A DNA stretch of 64,000 bases from Diphasiastrum complanatum (taxonomy: Eukaryota; Streptophyta; Lycopodiopsida; Lycopodiales; Lycopodiaceae), in assembly GCA_029204225.1 (NCBI GenBank), contig CM055092.1, positions 27,202,320 to 27,266,319 on the forward strand. Reading direction: 5' to 3'. Made by a program: the position numbers and the translations under genes. This document shows, in pieces, positions 1-11,034 of this stretch (position 1 is its first letter; each line of letters starts with the position of its first letter). The notes below the pieces were generated by a model. It was given only the letters and a program-made list of their open reading frames with translations. It ran no database searches and had not been told where the DNA came from.

Positions 1-11
1 ATATCTTTCAA

Positions 12-23
12 GCTCTTATACCA
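12..23 (-). other. Primer-binding site, initiator-Met tRNA type
   Basis: Read on the minus strand this is TGGTATAAGAGC, one base from the usual plant copia primer site TGGTATCAGAGC. It lies 14 bp inside the LTR at 38-1068. It shows that this LTR is the 5' LTR of a minus-strand element whose body lies left of the window. Confidence 0.75.
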
Positions 24-37
24 TGTCAGAAGAATAG

Positions 38-1068
38 TGTTAGAGGGAGGATCAATCCCCTCGATTCTTCTCGGTGCGTGCACTACTGGTGACTTAGTAG
101 GCAAACACAAGAACATAATAATTTTAGAGCTTTTAATGTGCGGTGGTAGCGGGAGCGATGAGCAGACAACCAAACAAATTAATCAGATGGCCAGACAGAA
201 CATAGAAAAGCATTACAGCATTGACACAAATTAGAACGCAGAACCAAATAGAGCTATAATCATATTAAGTATAGCAAAATATATAGGTCAATAATGCAAG
301 TGAGCACAAAACAATAGCGGACGTAATCGTGTGCTTCACAAGGCTACTCACAATCTGTAAAGGTTATGAACCAATTACTGACAATCTGTTTGAAAGAAAG
401 AATTGATGCGTGAAAGCACCTACAATGTATGTCTCACATATTGCAAATCATGCTATGTGGTCATCTTCTTTTAGAATGCTGAAATGGTATTCACTATATA
501 TACAAATTTTACAAGTGTGCAGATGAAGAAGGTATAAAAGTGGTTGTGCCGTATGTAGGAGATCGTGGGTGGCTGCCGTCATTGTCAAATCTGATTGCAC
601 AGTGCATAGAACGAGCGTGGGGAGGCCGCGACATCGTGCTTTGCTACAATTGACGCTGGTGAAAATGCAAAAATCGTGACACTCTGTCCAATGCCTTAAA
701 AAATCATTTGTAAGGTACCTTCGCCTTTTGATCTTCGCAAAAATGCGAAGGTGGGACTTTGTCGTATTTTTTATATGTCATAAATTGCATGTAAAAATGT
801 AGTGTCGCATTTTTTGCCTGTTTAAATTTACTTGTATTTATGCAGACTATGCAGCTAACGCAACTGTCGCATTTTTTGTCTATCATAAGTTGCGTGTAAA
901 AATGCCATGTTGCATTTTTTGCCTTTCTAACTTTACGTTCAAATATGTAGATTGTTGTGACAAACAGTTCAAATATGCAGACTATGGGACAACACAAGTA
1001 AAAATGCAGCAATATGAATGGAGACAGATTAACATAGAATTTAGGAGAGTAGAGAGATAAATCCAACA
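38..1068 (-). mobile_element. 5' LTR of a Ty1/copia-type element (LTR family L1, copy 1)
   Basis: On the minus strand the unit begins TGTTGGAT at 1068 and ends CTCTAACA at 38, giving a TG...CA LTR of about 1031 bp followed by a Met-tRNA primer site. Related copies lie at about 39127-39927 (minus) and 54918-55554 (plus). The outer flank is CTACG at 1069-1073, but the partner duplication is outside the window. Ty1/copia assignment rests on the primer site and on the gag next to copy 2. Confidence 0.8.
777..985. repeat. Two imperfect ~107-bp tandem units within LTR L1
   Basis: Two adjacent blocks share the order 'cataa(a/g)ttgc(a/g)tgtaaaaatg', then 'gcattttttgcct', then 'atgcagacta' or 'atgtagattg'. 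They are internal to the LTR and probably U3 repeats. Confidence 0.5.
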
Positions 1069-1082
1069 CTACGGTGTCCCAA

Positions 1083-1455
1083 CTTCAGACCTTCTTAGGC
1101 TCGAGCGATTATTACAAAAGATATGTCATGGCCTATGTCACGCGTACTTACCGAATGACTAGCCTATTAAAAACCAACGTGGAGTAGACCTGGGACGATG
1201 CATGTGAGAAGACCTTTCAGGAATTGAAAGTAGCTTTGGCTAACGTTCCAATATTGAAACCACCTATGTATGACAGAGAGTTCTTCGTTTTCACTAGCAC
1301 CATGGACATGTGCATAAACTATTCTCTGGCCTAGATTTGGGACAAAAAATATCACCCTATTATTTTTAAAAAGAGAAAACTGAACAAAGCCGAACTTAAT
1401 TATAGTAAGGCTGATTACTGCTCTATGGGTCTTTCATGTTGTTTTCAGAAGTGAG
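1083..1455 (+). pseudogene. Ty3/gypsy reverse transcriptase C-terminus and RNase H fragment
   Basis: The plus-strand frame from 1083 shows FLGSSDYYKRYV, then a KTFQELK...PILKPP block and a KLNKAELNYSKADY block. These are the RT connection and start of RNase H in Ty3/gypsy pol (compare FLGLxxYYRRF and KLNxAExNYSxxExE). It has in-frame stops, including TAG where a glutamine is expected, and the RNase H aspartate region is degraded. The upstream part is cut off by the L1 LTR at 1068. It points opposite to the integrase and RNase H pieces on its right, so it is a separate fragment or part of a rearranged element. Confidence 0.75.
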
Positions 1456-1589
1456 TTCCATCACCTGTGTTTTAGCATTTATGTACATGAATATACAATT
1501 TGTTGAATGTACAAATTTTTTTAAAACTTTACACGCCTCTCCCCCTCCGTATGTATCTGTCAAGTTGGTGCTAGGGCAGGTGTTTTAGT

Positions 1590-2262
1590 GTATACTTAGG
1601 CCATGTGCATTAATCCATGGGTTATGCTTCTATGATGTGACCTAAAACAAGTTTTAGATAGTTCATGGCCCATCGATTGATGTAATTGGGCTAGGAGTTG
1701 GAGATTCTCTAGACCTACTTGGTTTATCAGACTTCTGATCCACCGAACTCCATACCATGCTTGGGCTTTTAGTACTGTCCATAGCTCCGCAACAATGGTT
1801 ATGGGTGAAATGACCATCCTACCTGGCTCACATTGCCAGTATTGATCATGGTCGTAGGCTATCATAGCTATACTATCAACACACTGGTTATGTGCTCGTG
1901 GGATATGCAACCATTCGATGTGGAAAAACTCTCTAGTGTATTCATTGATGGCAATTGCATAGGCCTATAAGGTCCTGCTTTTGAGTCGGTATATGCCAGT
2001 CATACCTCAGATTAGGAGTTGTGAATCTCCCATAATTCAGAGGTTTCCTATAGTGCGTGCAATCCTCATGGTCATTTGTAAACCGATTAGAAGGGCTTTG
2101 TATTTGGCAATGTTATTTGTGAATCCTTTCCCTAATAGAACTCCTATACTGGCCAGTTCATTTCCATTGGGATTATGCAATACTGCTCCTATGGCACCTT
2201 TTCTATTCAATTGTCTACAGGCTTCGTCTACCTTCGACATGTACGTCCCAAGGTCCTAGGTG
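1590..2262 (-). pseudogene. Archaeal-type RNase H domain of a Tat-like Ty3/gypsy element
   Basis: The minus-strand reading shows, in order, a (V)DEACRQLNRKG strand, GAIGAVLHNPNGNELA, FTNNIAKYKALLIGLQ, MGDSQLLI, and a C-terminal HIEWLHIPRAHNQCVDSIA. This is the order of the additional, archaeal-like RNase H known from plant Tat-lineage gypsy elements. The second acidic residue, normally Glu in an AEYxAL context, is Lys here, and several stops interrupt the frame, so it cannot be active. It lies downstream of the integrase C-terminus on the same strand, not between RT and integrase. Confidence 0.7.
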
Positions 2263-2519
2263 AGTTCCATATCGCAACAATAATCTTTTTGCATTTTTCT
2301 CCATTTTATGAATTTTTGTTTGATTAGACATTTTAACCAAAGATATCACTCTTAGGCGCAAACCCTGGCCCGACAAGCACCCTTCCATTCAACGTATATG
2401 TTCAGGGTCACTAGGGCTACTTTTGATTCTTTGAGCGTTCCCAGTATTCGTGATGCCTCTAGGTCGATCACTCCAATACCTGAAAAGGTGAACAGGAAAA
2501 GGTGTTACACATACTTTAC

Positions 2520-3610
2520 ATGTGACTTTTGTTTCTCTTTAACTACGATAAGCTTTTATCTTATTTATCTTGGTTCGGTGCTTAAAAATTTCACCGTTCA
2601 ACTCTGCCAGCTTAATCGTGTTATTTTCATACAGCTTCACTATTACATACGGATCGTTCCAGTGTGGCCCCAACTTTTGAAACATCAGCTCGTGTCTAGT
2701 GTCGTAGAATAGTACTAACTGCCCCTACGTGAATTGATAGTCACGCACATTTTTGTCATGTATTTCTTTCATGCGTCTCTTGTGGGTTTCTTGGTGATTC
2801 AAGGCAGCTAGTTGGTGCTCGTCTAGGTCTTGTAAAGTGTCCACTCGGTGTTGTATTGATTCTTTCTCGCCTAGGTCATGCTTCATGGCAAACCGCAAGG
2901 ATGGGAGCTTTGATAGTTTGTTCAGGAAATGGGTACCCCTGCCAGAGATGAGTTCTCTGGGTGTAGCAAACTGTCCTATCACCTATTTTAGCAAGAACCA
3001 GACGGTTTCCTTTGCATTGTCTTTGGCCACAGCCCGTGCCTCGGCCCACTTTGGTAGTCTGTGGCCACAATGATATAATGTTTTCTGGTAGATGAAGTTG
3101 GGTGTATTGGTCCAACGAAGTCAATGCCCCAATTTTCAAAGGGGAGACATGTTTGTATTGGAACTAACGATCACACCATGTTATCTGTCTTGTCAATTTG
3201 TTGACAGGTGTCACAATTCCGGACATGTAAATGGGCATCTTGGAATAATGTAGGCCACCAGTAACCCGCCCTCATAATTTTCTGCCCTGTGAGTTGGCCT
3301 GCAAAGTGGCCCCCACAGGAGAATCGTGACACTCCTCTAGTATAAATTTGGCTTCTTCAGGAGTGATGCATCTTCGGTACAACCCTTCTACTCCTCGTCT
3401 ATATAGTGTGCCCCCTATTAAAGCAAACTTTAGGACTTGTAGACGTAGCTTTTGTTCTACTGGAGCTATCATACCATTGGGTTTCTCTAGCATGGATAGG
3501 TAGGTTGCTAAAGCCGTATACCACTCAGGAATTGTGTCAACGTCTACGACAAAAGGCAGATGAGCCATAGGGCAGAAAAAGATCCTAGCCAATACCAAGG
3601 TGGAACTAGC
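2520..3610 (-). pseudogene. Ty3/gypsy integrase, degenerate
   Basis: Reading leftwards on the minus strand there is an H2C2-type zinc region near 3400-3200 (TLYRRGVEGLYRRCI, HDS, then a CDTCQQ-like block). Next come NWGIDFVGP at about 3130, a PRELIS-RGTHFLNKL block at about 2960, and a C-terminal LVLFYDTRHE...LGPHWNDPYVI block at about 2700-2600. This is the normal order of zinc domain, core and C-terminal domain. Stops and frameshifts break it into several frames, and the second core Asp in 'SGRGTHF' is replaced. It is the upstream neighbour of the RNase H domain at 1590-2262 and probably the same old element. Confidence 0.75.
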
Positions 3611-4260
3611 GGCAACCGAAACTACCGTAGCCATGCTAGATAGGCAGTTACATGAATATCAAAGAAAAGAATTAGCAAGAGGACCAATTAGGCGTCAGAG
3701 TTTTCGCAACCCTTTACCCGCTTACCCTGTGCACCGCAAGGAAATTTTGTCAGACAGTTTGTTCTACAAAAACTTCAATGCTTACAGGGAACCGTGGATG
3801 GAACCGTTTTTCGCTAGTCCAGGTTTTTGAGGTACGACCATCCATGAGTTCAACCCTCAGATTCACATGGCCACTCCCAGGTAATTTTAAAAACTACAAA
3901 GATTTCTACGAGAGCTTATGTAGGTTCTCAGTTGGCGTTGTGCACAATAAAGATGATATCATTAGATTGGTCGGCCACTATGCCTACTACCTGCAGAATT
4001 GGTTACTACAACCTTGGGGCACTAAGACGAAACCCACCAAGATCCACCTTACCAAATGGTGGTACAACCCCAATGAGTCTATGGATGCGTGACAAAACTT
4101 CTAGGGAACACAAGACCCTAAATGAGATATTCTATTTTAAGTTCCCGATCCAGCCCTTGTGGATGTGGCAAAAGTGGACCCCAATTACACCGGGGAGTTG
4201 AAGAACCAACGAACAAAAATGTGCAGAAATGCACTATAACCACCCACCTCACTATTATGC
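3600..4260 (+). pseudogene. Unassigned coding-like remnant
   Basis: One plus-strand frame runs from 3600 to 3830. Overlapping frames continue to about 4200 with protein-like composition: RRQSFRNPLPAYPVH, FYKNFNAYREPWMEPFF, GHYAYYLQNWLLQPWG, KIHLTKWWYNPNE. It starts where the minus-strand integrase homology ends. The hydrophilic, Trp- and Tyr-rich character could suit a retroelement gag or spacer ORF, but I recognise no conserved motif. No start codon or splice signals could be supported. Confidence 0.3.
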
Positions 4261-4279
4261 ATCATACACTAGACACGGT

Positions 4280-5800
4280 ATGATGTGAGCATCTGCTGCA
4301 AGTTCAGTTTTTTATGCAAAATATTATTATTACATTTTCGCATATACTTACTTTGAGCTGCATAGGGCATTTGCTAAATGTGTGGGCGTGAATGGTTGTA
4401 TAGATGCATAGTTGAGGGGGGGTTGCGAGAGAGGTGATGAGCTGAGAGTTTCAAGGTAGAATGTTGGTTGAGCATGTGAGAGTTGGTTGGTTGTTGAGAA
4501 TGTTAAGATTGTTACGAGTGTCTTGTTTTGGGATATGAGGGTTATGTTTGATTGAGTGTTAGTTGAAGGGCCATGACGGTTTAATCCAAGGTTTTTATTG
4601 AGTTGAGATTTTGCATTAGTTGGATGGAATGGGGTGAATGCTTAGTTTGAGGTTTGGATTGCAAGAGAACAATGTTGATTGTTGCCTTTTATTCATGGAG
4701 TTAGTTGTCGATGCATGGTTAGTAGAAGAGGAGTGGATCCTTGGATACTTGCTTGCTGTGTTGGAAAAGGGTTGGATAAATTCATTGTATGGTGTTTTGT
4801 GTTAAAGGATGAGAGTTTTGATTTTAGGAGGATTGGTGATGTTTGTTGCTTGTTATTTTTCCCATTGCAGGCTTGCTTGTTGCTTTTGTTTTGTGTCGTT
4901 AGTTGTGATTGTTAACTTATTGTGAGTTGTAGAATTTTGCTTACATAATCGGTTGGTGTAGTGATTGTGAGTTGATTGTCAATGCCTAATAGGAGGAGGG
5001 TTGTTGATACAAGTGTATGGATTGTAGGGACATGTTGAGGTATCTGTACTGAGGATGAAGGTGAATGTAAATGTAAGAGCGTGATGGAGTGGATTGGTTG
5101 ATGAAACATGAGTTGTTGCTTGGAATCTATTCAGGGGCATGTTGGTATGTGAGTTCATTCCACAGCAAACGCATTCTACTTTGTCGGCATACACCTTTAC
5201 CGCAGTGAATGGTAGCAAGACATTCCTATGTATGAAGAGATAGCACAGACCTATTTGTATCTTCTAGTTGCTTCCATCTGCGGACCTATTTTTGGACACC
5301 TGCTAATCTTTCACAGCCCTGCACCTACCTCCCATTTTCTATCCTACACTCACACAGGTATGGTTTTACTTCATCTTGGTTGTTTTTTATAGACTTTATT
5401 TCGGTACTTACTTGCTTTCCATAGGAATAAGCATGCTTGAAGTCCATACTTGCATTCGTCTATTGAGTAAATGGTCTGTGTAAGATGCTAAAAAATCATT
5501 TTGTATTGTGGTTGGAATTGTTCTACAGTAACAAGAATCGTAGTTGTAGCATGCTAGTACTGGGTGAGGTGTTTGATACTTTAGAACTTTATCATTTCAG
5601 TGATTTTGCATTTACTATGTCCCTACCATGACACACAATTGTGATTCTTTTCTTGAAAGCAAGTGAATTTTGATAGTATGCATAAGTATTGTGAAACCAG
5701 GATTTTTTCACTGTTAGAGCAGTTGTGTATTGCGGCTTGGTAGCATAAGAAACCGTTTTTTTCACAGGAACTGCATTTGTTTGTTGGTCAGTCTATAAAC
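4280..5800. other. G/T-rich intergenic tract, no gene seen
   Basis: From about 4380 to 5260 the plus strand is strongly G+T-rich, with many 'gttg', 'gagtt' and 'tgag' words, and C-poor. The minus strand therefore gives low-complexity His/Thr/Pro/Leu frames that are not convincing proteins. From 5260 to 5800 it is ordinary AT-rich sequence. It may be old LTR or leader sequence. Confidence 0.4.
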
Positions 5801-6247
5801 TAATTGACATATGACATTATTGATAGCTTGTGGAAAGCGTCAAAGTTTGAAGCATTTTTCCATTTATGGAGAGTGTTAACTAGACCCGACCTTTGTGAAA
5901 CACTAGAGCGGGTAGTCTACCGGAAACAGCTTAAATACGCTGTCATGGTTAAGTCGCAAAATACGCACGCCACTTCTGATACTCTCTAGCAAAATAGCTA
6001 GACCCGGAATCTGGGAAATGCTACCGTCCAGTGAGCAAGACGACACGCGTAATGTACTCACCACGTCTCACTTGAGCTACCCCACTTGAAAGTATAGTGT
6101 TTAGGGTGTCCAAGAAACAACATAGCAATCTTAATGGACGTACCCTTACCAGTCATAGGTTGGACTTTAGCGGACATGCGACCAAATCTCCAAGACTAAA
6201 GTAGGTGTCTAGAAGTGACATAACACAAAAAATGAGTTGGACCTCGT

Positions 6248-6625
6248 ATGATGGGAGAAGAGGATCAGTTCCAACTCGCACGTAGTGATGTTTGCCAGTT
6301 AAGGCAGAGAGGACCTCCATGCTATGATTTTTTCACCCCAAAACTCTATCAATACCTATGCCCTGGAGACATTCTACATAGAACACAACATTGTGGGGAG
6401 TACAGTTACTTCAAGGCATACGTACTCACGGAAGGCAAATTTTGGCATTTGACAGAAGCCATCTCTGTAAAGTATGCCGATATAGCCCACCACTTTCTAT
6501 CCAGAGAACTAGTGGTACGATCACCCAAATCAGCTAGTAGTACCAATCGAGACCAGGAATATGACTTAGGAGAAAATCCTAGGTACACAGTCGACCCATG
6601 TGATTGCACCGCCACAAATTCATAG
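6248..6625 (+). CDS. Hypothetical 125-codon ORF, unassigned
   Basis: An ATG-initiated frame of 125 codons. It contains YDFFTPKLYQYLCPGD, then HCGEYSYFKAYVLTEGKFW and a C-terminal region rich in Ser, Arg and Asp. There is no signal peptide, membrane segment or zinc motif that I can identify. It lies between unassigned sequence and a copia LTR at 6873, so it may be part of an older retroelement rather than a gene. The minus strand carries a shorter overlapping frame that I take to be a shadow. Only the open frame itself supports it. Confidence 0.2.
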   Translation: MMGEEDQFQLARSDVCQLRQRGPPCYDFFTPKLYQYLCPGDILHRTQHCGEYSYFKAYVLTEGKFWHLTEAISVKYADIAHHFLSRELVVRSPKSASSTNRDQEYDLGENPRYTVDPCDCTATNS

Positions 6626-6872
6626 TTAGAGATGAGAACAATTTAGAGGTCAAAAGGGAGAAATCAGGCCTAGCAGGTCTAATATACCACAAAACCTCTA
6701 GGTAGTCATATTTTTAAAGGTCCAAAATATTCTCAACAATTAGGGTCCCTGGTATTTGTGTATGGTCCAAACACCAGAATTTTAGGGATGCGCCCCAATC
6801 TCCCTCTAGGACTAACATACCATACATTGTTACTTCATATCTATAATCATTACTATCTTGCTGGAGATGAAG

Positions 6873-7763
6873 TGATGGAGAATGCGCAATCGTGAAACAA
6901 TCGCGTAAGTGAAGCACTAGCGATTCAATGCGATTCGGATGGAGTTCAGATGCGATCGTTGGACACTGCCAGCTGAATCACTCCTACAGTCCTCCAGAAT
7001 ATAGTCAGGCACTGTTGATCTACATTTATAAATTAATGCAGCATTCAACAAATTCAACCAATGTGCGGAATTGAAATGAATGGGAGAATCAAACACACGA
7101 ATAACAATAGACACATTTGCATTCAAGATCATATATCATAAATTGACATGTGCACAATGGCTACAAGATCATCTATTGATTTTCTCTTGATTCTTCAAGC
7201 ACTGCATGCAAATCCACACAGTGCATTGGCGTGAGAGAAATACAGTTCTCTCACAAGTGGATATCTCGCTTACTAGCGGACCTATGGATCTCTATGGATC
7301 CTGATCACAGAACACGTCTCGCATGCAGATGGACTTCTTGTCTGTATTTCGTCTTGATTGCTTACTAGCATCAGACTACTTTTCTATATGTGTATGTATC
7401 AAGTATCATCCAGTAAGTATATAGTTGTTCTATGTAACTTTTAAGATTAGAGTGATTAAGCATCTACAACTAATCAAAAAATTAAAAGAGTGGTAGATTA
7501 GCCATGACCTAGAGTGTATCTGCTGATGTCATGTCATCAAATCAGATATCTGTACTTCTGGGTACTTGCATGATCTTTGCTGGTACTCTTTGGAGCGTGA
7601 GGGCAGAAAAGGTTTCGCGACGTTTTTCTATCGCGTCGTTGGTTTCGTTTCCGTCGTCTGACTTTCTCGTGTTGGACCGCAAAAGATTCTCGTTCACAAA
7701 TCTTTCGTGTTTGTGTTTTTTCGTTAGGTGTTCGCGAAACTTTTGTGTTTCGTGTCTTCAGCA
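6873..7763 (-). mobile_element. Copia LTR, same family as 24653-25557
   Basis: This segment aligns almost end to end with the 5' LTR at 24653-25557 and in the same orientation, starting TGATGGAGAATG on the plus strand. It lacks the outer few tens of bases at its right end, where it abuts a copia RT fragment. It may be the 3' LTR of the element whose 5' LTR is at 24653-25557. The flanks TGAAG and GGTAG do not match, so pairing is not proven. Confidence 0.7.
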
Positions 7764-7769
7764 ATCAGC

Positions 7770-7990
7770 TACTCACTCCTGCAAAGTATCAGAGTGTCAT
7801 CCACGTATACAACCACAATGATGATCTGCCCATCTGTAACTCTGAGATATACATTGGAATCAGCCAACAGAGGCTTGAATCCCAATGATTTCAGGGCTTG
7901 ATCTTTTCTTCTTGTACCATTGTCGGACTGATTGTCTCAGACCGTAGATACTTCTATGCATTCTGCATGCATAGTTATCACCAAAGCGCT
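7770..7990 (-). pseudogene. Copia reverse transcriptase fragment with YVDD
   Basis: Minus-strand translation gives ACRMHRSIYGLRQSVRQWY, then LGFKPLLADSNVYLR and IIIVVVYVDDTLIL. These are the classic Ty1/copia RT blocks LYGLKQAxRxWY and the catalytic YVDD. Both flanks are abrupt: an LTR-like sequence begins at about 7990, and the 6873-7763 LTR begins directly downstream. A large internal deletion therefore removed RNase H and the polypurine tract. Confidence 0.85.
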
Positions 7991-8587
7991 TTTTCTTCTT
8001 GTTTTTCGTGTTCGTCCTCTATTCTAATTCGCAAACAATTTTCTGTCTTTGAATCTTCTTTTCGTGCGGAAGATCTTACGGGATCCCAGACACTCGACTA
8101 CACATCACATAATATATTTTATTCTAGCAATCAAGAGACACAACACAAGGCCAAGAGATACACAAAATAGAGCGACTATATTGTTAGTTTGGTTTTGGAG
8201 CGAGATCGTTAGTGTCTCGCTTGTGGGCGGATTGACTCTCTGCTCTTTCACTGTGTTCTGCTCGTTGGCAGACTTTCATGCACAACTACGGTATTTTTGC
8301 TTTCTTACTCTATTCACTACGTCTCTCTCTATTTCTTACAGATCTATGTATTCACTATCACTCTTTTCTTTTTTTATTATTATGATCCAGAGAGGATTGT
8401 TTATACCTCCATTGTGTGGAGTTTACAAGATAGCTAAACGTAGAATCACAAGACTAGTTAACGCTAATCAACTAATTAGTTAGTCTTCATCGTTGCTATT
8501 CGTTTCAGCTGGGCATCAAGCCCGTTTGTCTATCATATGGCAGCGCGAAGGATTTCTCTTCGTTTGTTTCGCTCTTTTCGTTTTGTG
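7990..8587. other. LTR-like, unassigned sequence left of the Gyp-1 inversion breakpoint
   Basis: About 600 bp without coding homology. On the minus strand it looks like LTR material that may continue the short LTR-like start at 16549-16642, because those two ends would be adjacent if the 8588-16642 inversion were undone. I could not match it to another copy in the window. Confidence 0.3.
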
Positions 8588-9788
8588 GTCTCAATGCTGC
8601 CACCAGGAAGGACCATCATCCTTTGTCTTTTACTGATTCCATCCTAGATCAGGTTGCTGGTCAAGAGCGTTACAGTTTCTATGACGGCTTTTCTGGATAT
8701 AATCAGGTGGGAGTGCGAAAGGAGGATCGCTCAAAGACCACATTCACGACGGATTAGGGCACTTATGCCTACAACAAAATGCCCTTTGGTCTTTGTAATG
8801 CTCCAACAACTTTTCAGCGAATCATGATGTTAATTTTCACTACCTTTCTGTGAACTTTTCTCGAAATATTTATTGATGATTTTTGTGTGTACAATGATAT
8901 AAAGACACACCTGCAGAAGCTCAAATTAACATTGCAACGGTGTTGAGATACTGGTTTATCTCTTTATCTAGAGAAATGTTTTTTTGGTATGAAAGAAGGA
9001 ATATTGCTCGGACACAGAATATCTAGCAGAGGAATAGAAGTCGACAAAGATAAAGTCGAGCTTATAAAGAACCTCCTGATACCAACCAATTTGCGTGAAC
9101 TAAGAGCTTTCGTAGGACATGTTGGTTATTACAGGAGATTTATTCAAAATCATGCTTCTATTGCTGCCTCTCTTACACATCTACTGAAGAAACAAGTGGA
9201 ATACTTGTGGACGAATGAACAGCAGAAAACATTTGAATATCTTGAGCAAAGGTTGATCAATGTTCCTATTCTGAGACCACCCAACTGGGCTATTTTGTTT
9301 CATAGTTATGTGGATGTTTCTGCATTTGTTATTGGCGTCTGTCTAAGCCAGAAGGACGACCAGAAGAAGGATCATCCCATCTACTATGCAAGTCAACAAC
9401 TCAGTGCATCAGAGAAAAATTATTCGGCTATAGAAAGGGAAGCACTTGGCATGATTTTCACTGTTAATTTCGGCATTATTTGCTAGGATATGTATTTATT
9501 TTTCATGTGGATCATTATGCTCTTAAGTATCTTGTGAATAAACCAGATTTATCAGGATGAATTGCTCGATGGGTTCTACTTCTGCAAGAATTCACTTATC
9601 AAGTAGAGCTTCATCAAGGAAAGTATCATACAAATGCTGAATATATATCACGACTCAGCACTGGAAAAATTGAAGATCCTATCAATGATGATTTTTCAGA
9701 CGAACATTTATTCGAGATTTCATCTACAAATTCATTATATTCTGATATCATTACTTATCTCAAGGATCAGATATATCCGGATGGTTAG
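8588..9788 (+). pseudogene. Gyp-1 reverse transcriptase (C-terminal part) and RNase H
   Basis: The plus-strand reading starts abruptly with LNAATRKDHHPLSFTDSI, the middle of the RT fingers. It continues through YDGFSGYNQV, a MPFGLCNAPTTFQR block and the catalytic FIDDF near 8870, then FVGHVGYYRRFIQ. RNase H follows, with an Asp in HSYVDVSAF and a Glu in YSAIEREALG, to about 9650. The missing N-terminal half of RT is on the opposite strand at 16643 and stops at QDFR, exactly where this half begins. Several stops and a frameshift near 9480 inactivate it. RT subtype is Ty3/gypsy of the Athila/Tat kind. Confidence 0.9.
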
Positions 9789-10920
9789 GAGCAAAAGACA
9801 GTTTTTCAATATAAGGTAGCACCTTATACAATTATTAACAATGTTTTGTACAAGCTTGGTGCAGATCATCAGCTTCGAAGATGTCTCGAATCCGAAGACA
9901 TTAAAAAGGTCGTTAAAGCCTTACACTCGGAAGATGCTGGTGGACATTTTGCTTTGAAGAACACAGTTAGTAAGTTATTGACTGCCAAGTATTGGTGGCC
10001 AACAATGTTCAAGGATGTATCAAACTTTATTTGTTCATGTGATCCATGCCAAAGATCTGGTAAGCCTACAAAATCAATGAATTGGCTTGCACCATTCGAG
10101 AAGTGGGGGATTGACTTTGTCGGTCCAATTAAACCTATTACTCGACATACGAAATGTCGATATATTCTAGTTGCAACGGATTATGCTACAAAGAACGTGG
10201 AAGCATAGGCGACAAAAAGAAATGATGCAAAAACTGTCGCGACATTCTTATTCAAAAGTATTATCACCATATATGGTTGTCCACTCGAACTAGTAAGTGA
10301 CCGAGATACACATTTTTTAAATGACATTATACGGTTGCTGACAACTTATTTTCTTATCAGACACTGAAAAACTACACCGTATAATCCAAAAGCAAACGAG
10401 TTGACAGAAAGACCTAATGAAATTTTATGTAAGATCCTGACTAAAATTACTTATTGCACACACAACGAATTGGGATCAGAAACTACCATCAGTTCTTTGG
10501 GCTTATCATAATATAGAGAAAATCATGACGAAATAGACACCATATTTTCTGACATATGGTATGCATCCTATTCTGCCAATTGAATTTGAGGTCAAAACTT
10601 TTCGTATCCAAGCTCAACGAACAAATGCAGACTCTATAAACGAAAGGTTGACTAATATTGAAGAACTAGCTGAAGCTCATGAGTCTTCACAAAAATTAAC
10701 GAAGGAAATCCAGGAACAAAGAAAGAAGAAATATGACAGTCATATAAAAAAATGTGATCTTAAAGCTGATGACTATGCGTTGATATATGACAGTCGCCAT
10801 CAAAAGTTCCCAAGAAAACTCCATATGCAATGGCTTGGACCTTTTAAAGTCATAGAGGTGTTTGACAATGGTTTTGTGCAACTTCAATCACTTGAAGGGG
10901 AACTGCTGCCTACATGTAAA
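9789..10920 (+). pseudogene. Gyp-1 integrase
   Basis: Zinc domain: [13 protein letters not shown] and [10 protein letters not shown] (HHCC) at about 9930-10060. Core domain: WGIDFVGP at about 10110 and VSDRDTHFLND at about 10300, carrying the two aspartates, and a Glu in the NELTERPNEIL block. The C-terminal part at 10561-10920 contains DDYALIYDSRHQKFP and LHMQWLGPFKVIEV, the usual post-core domain. A TAG at 10206 stands where Gln is expected, and further breaks occur between 10360 and 10560. It is preceded in frame by the RNase H tail (TAG at 9786). It makes the cDNA-joining enzyme of the family but is broken here. Confidence 0.9.
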
Positions 10921-10943
10921 AAAAATACTACCTTTGATCAAAT

Positions 10944-10970
10944 TTTATTTATTTATTTATTTATTTTTAT
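10944..10970 (+). repeat. Short (TTTA)n microsatellite
   Basis: About six TTTA units just after the integrase C-terminus, starting an AT-rich stretch. Confidence 0.7.
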
Positions 10971-11034
10971 TCATATTATTTTCTAGTATTTTTCTGATAA
11001 TGTTCGCGACTTTTTTTTTCTTTTCTAAAAAATT

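Noticed and set aside
7537-7764. Basic Lys/Arg-rich ORF in the 6873-7763 LTR
   Set aside because: The same frame occurs in the other LTR copy (25296-25733) as part of the LTR, with no coding motif.
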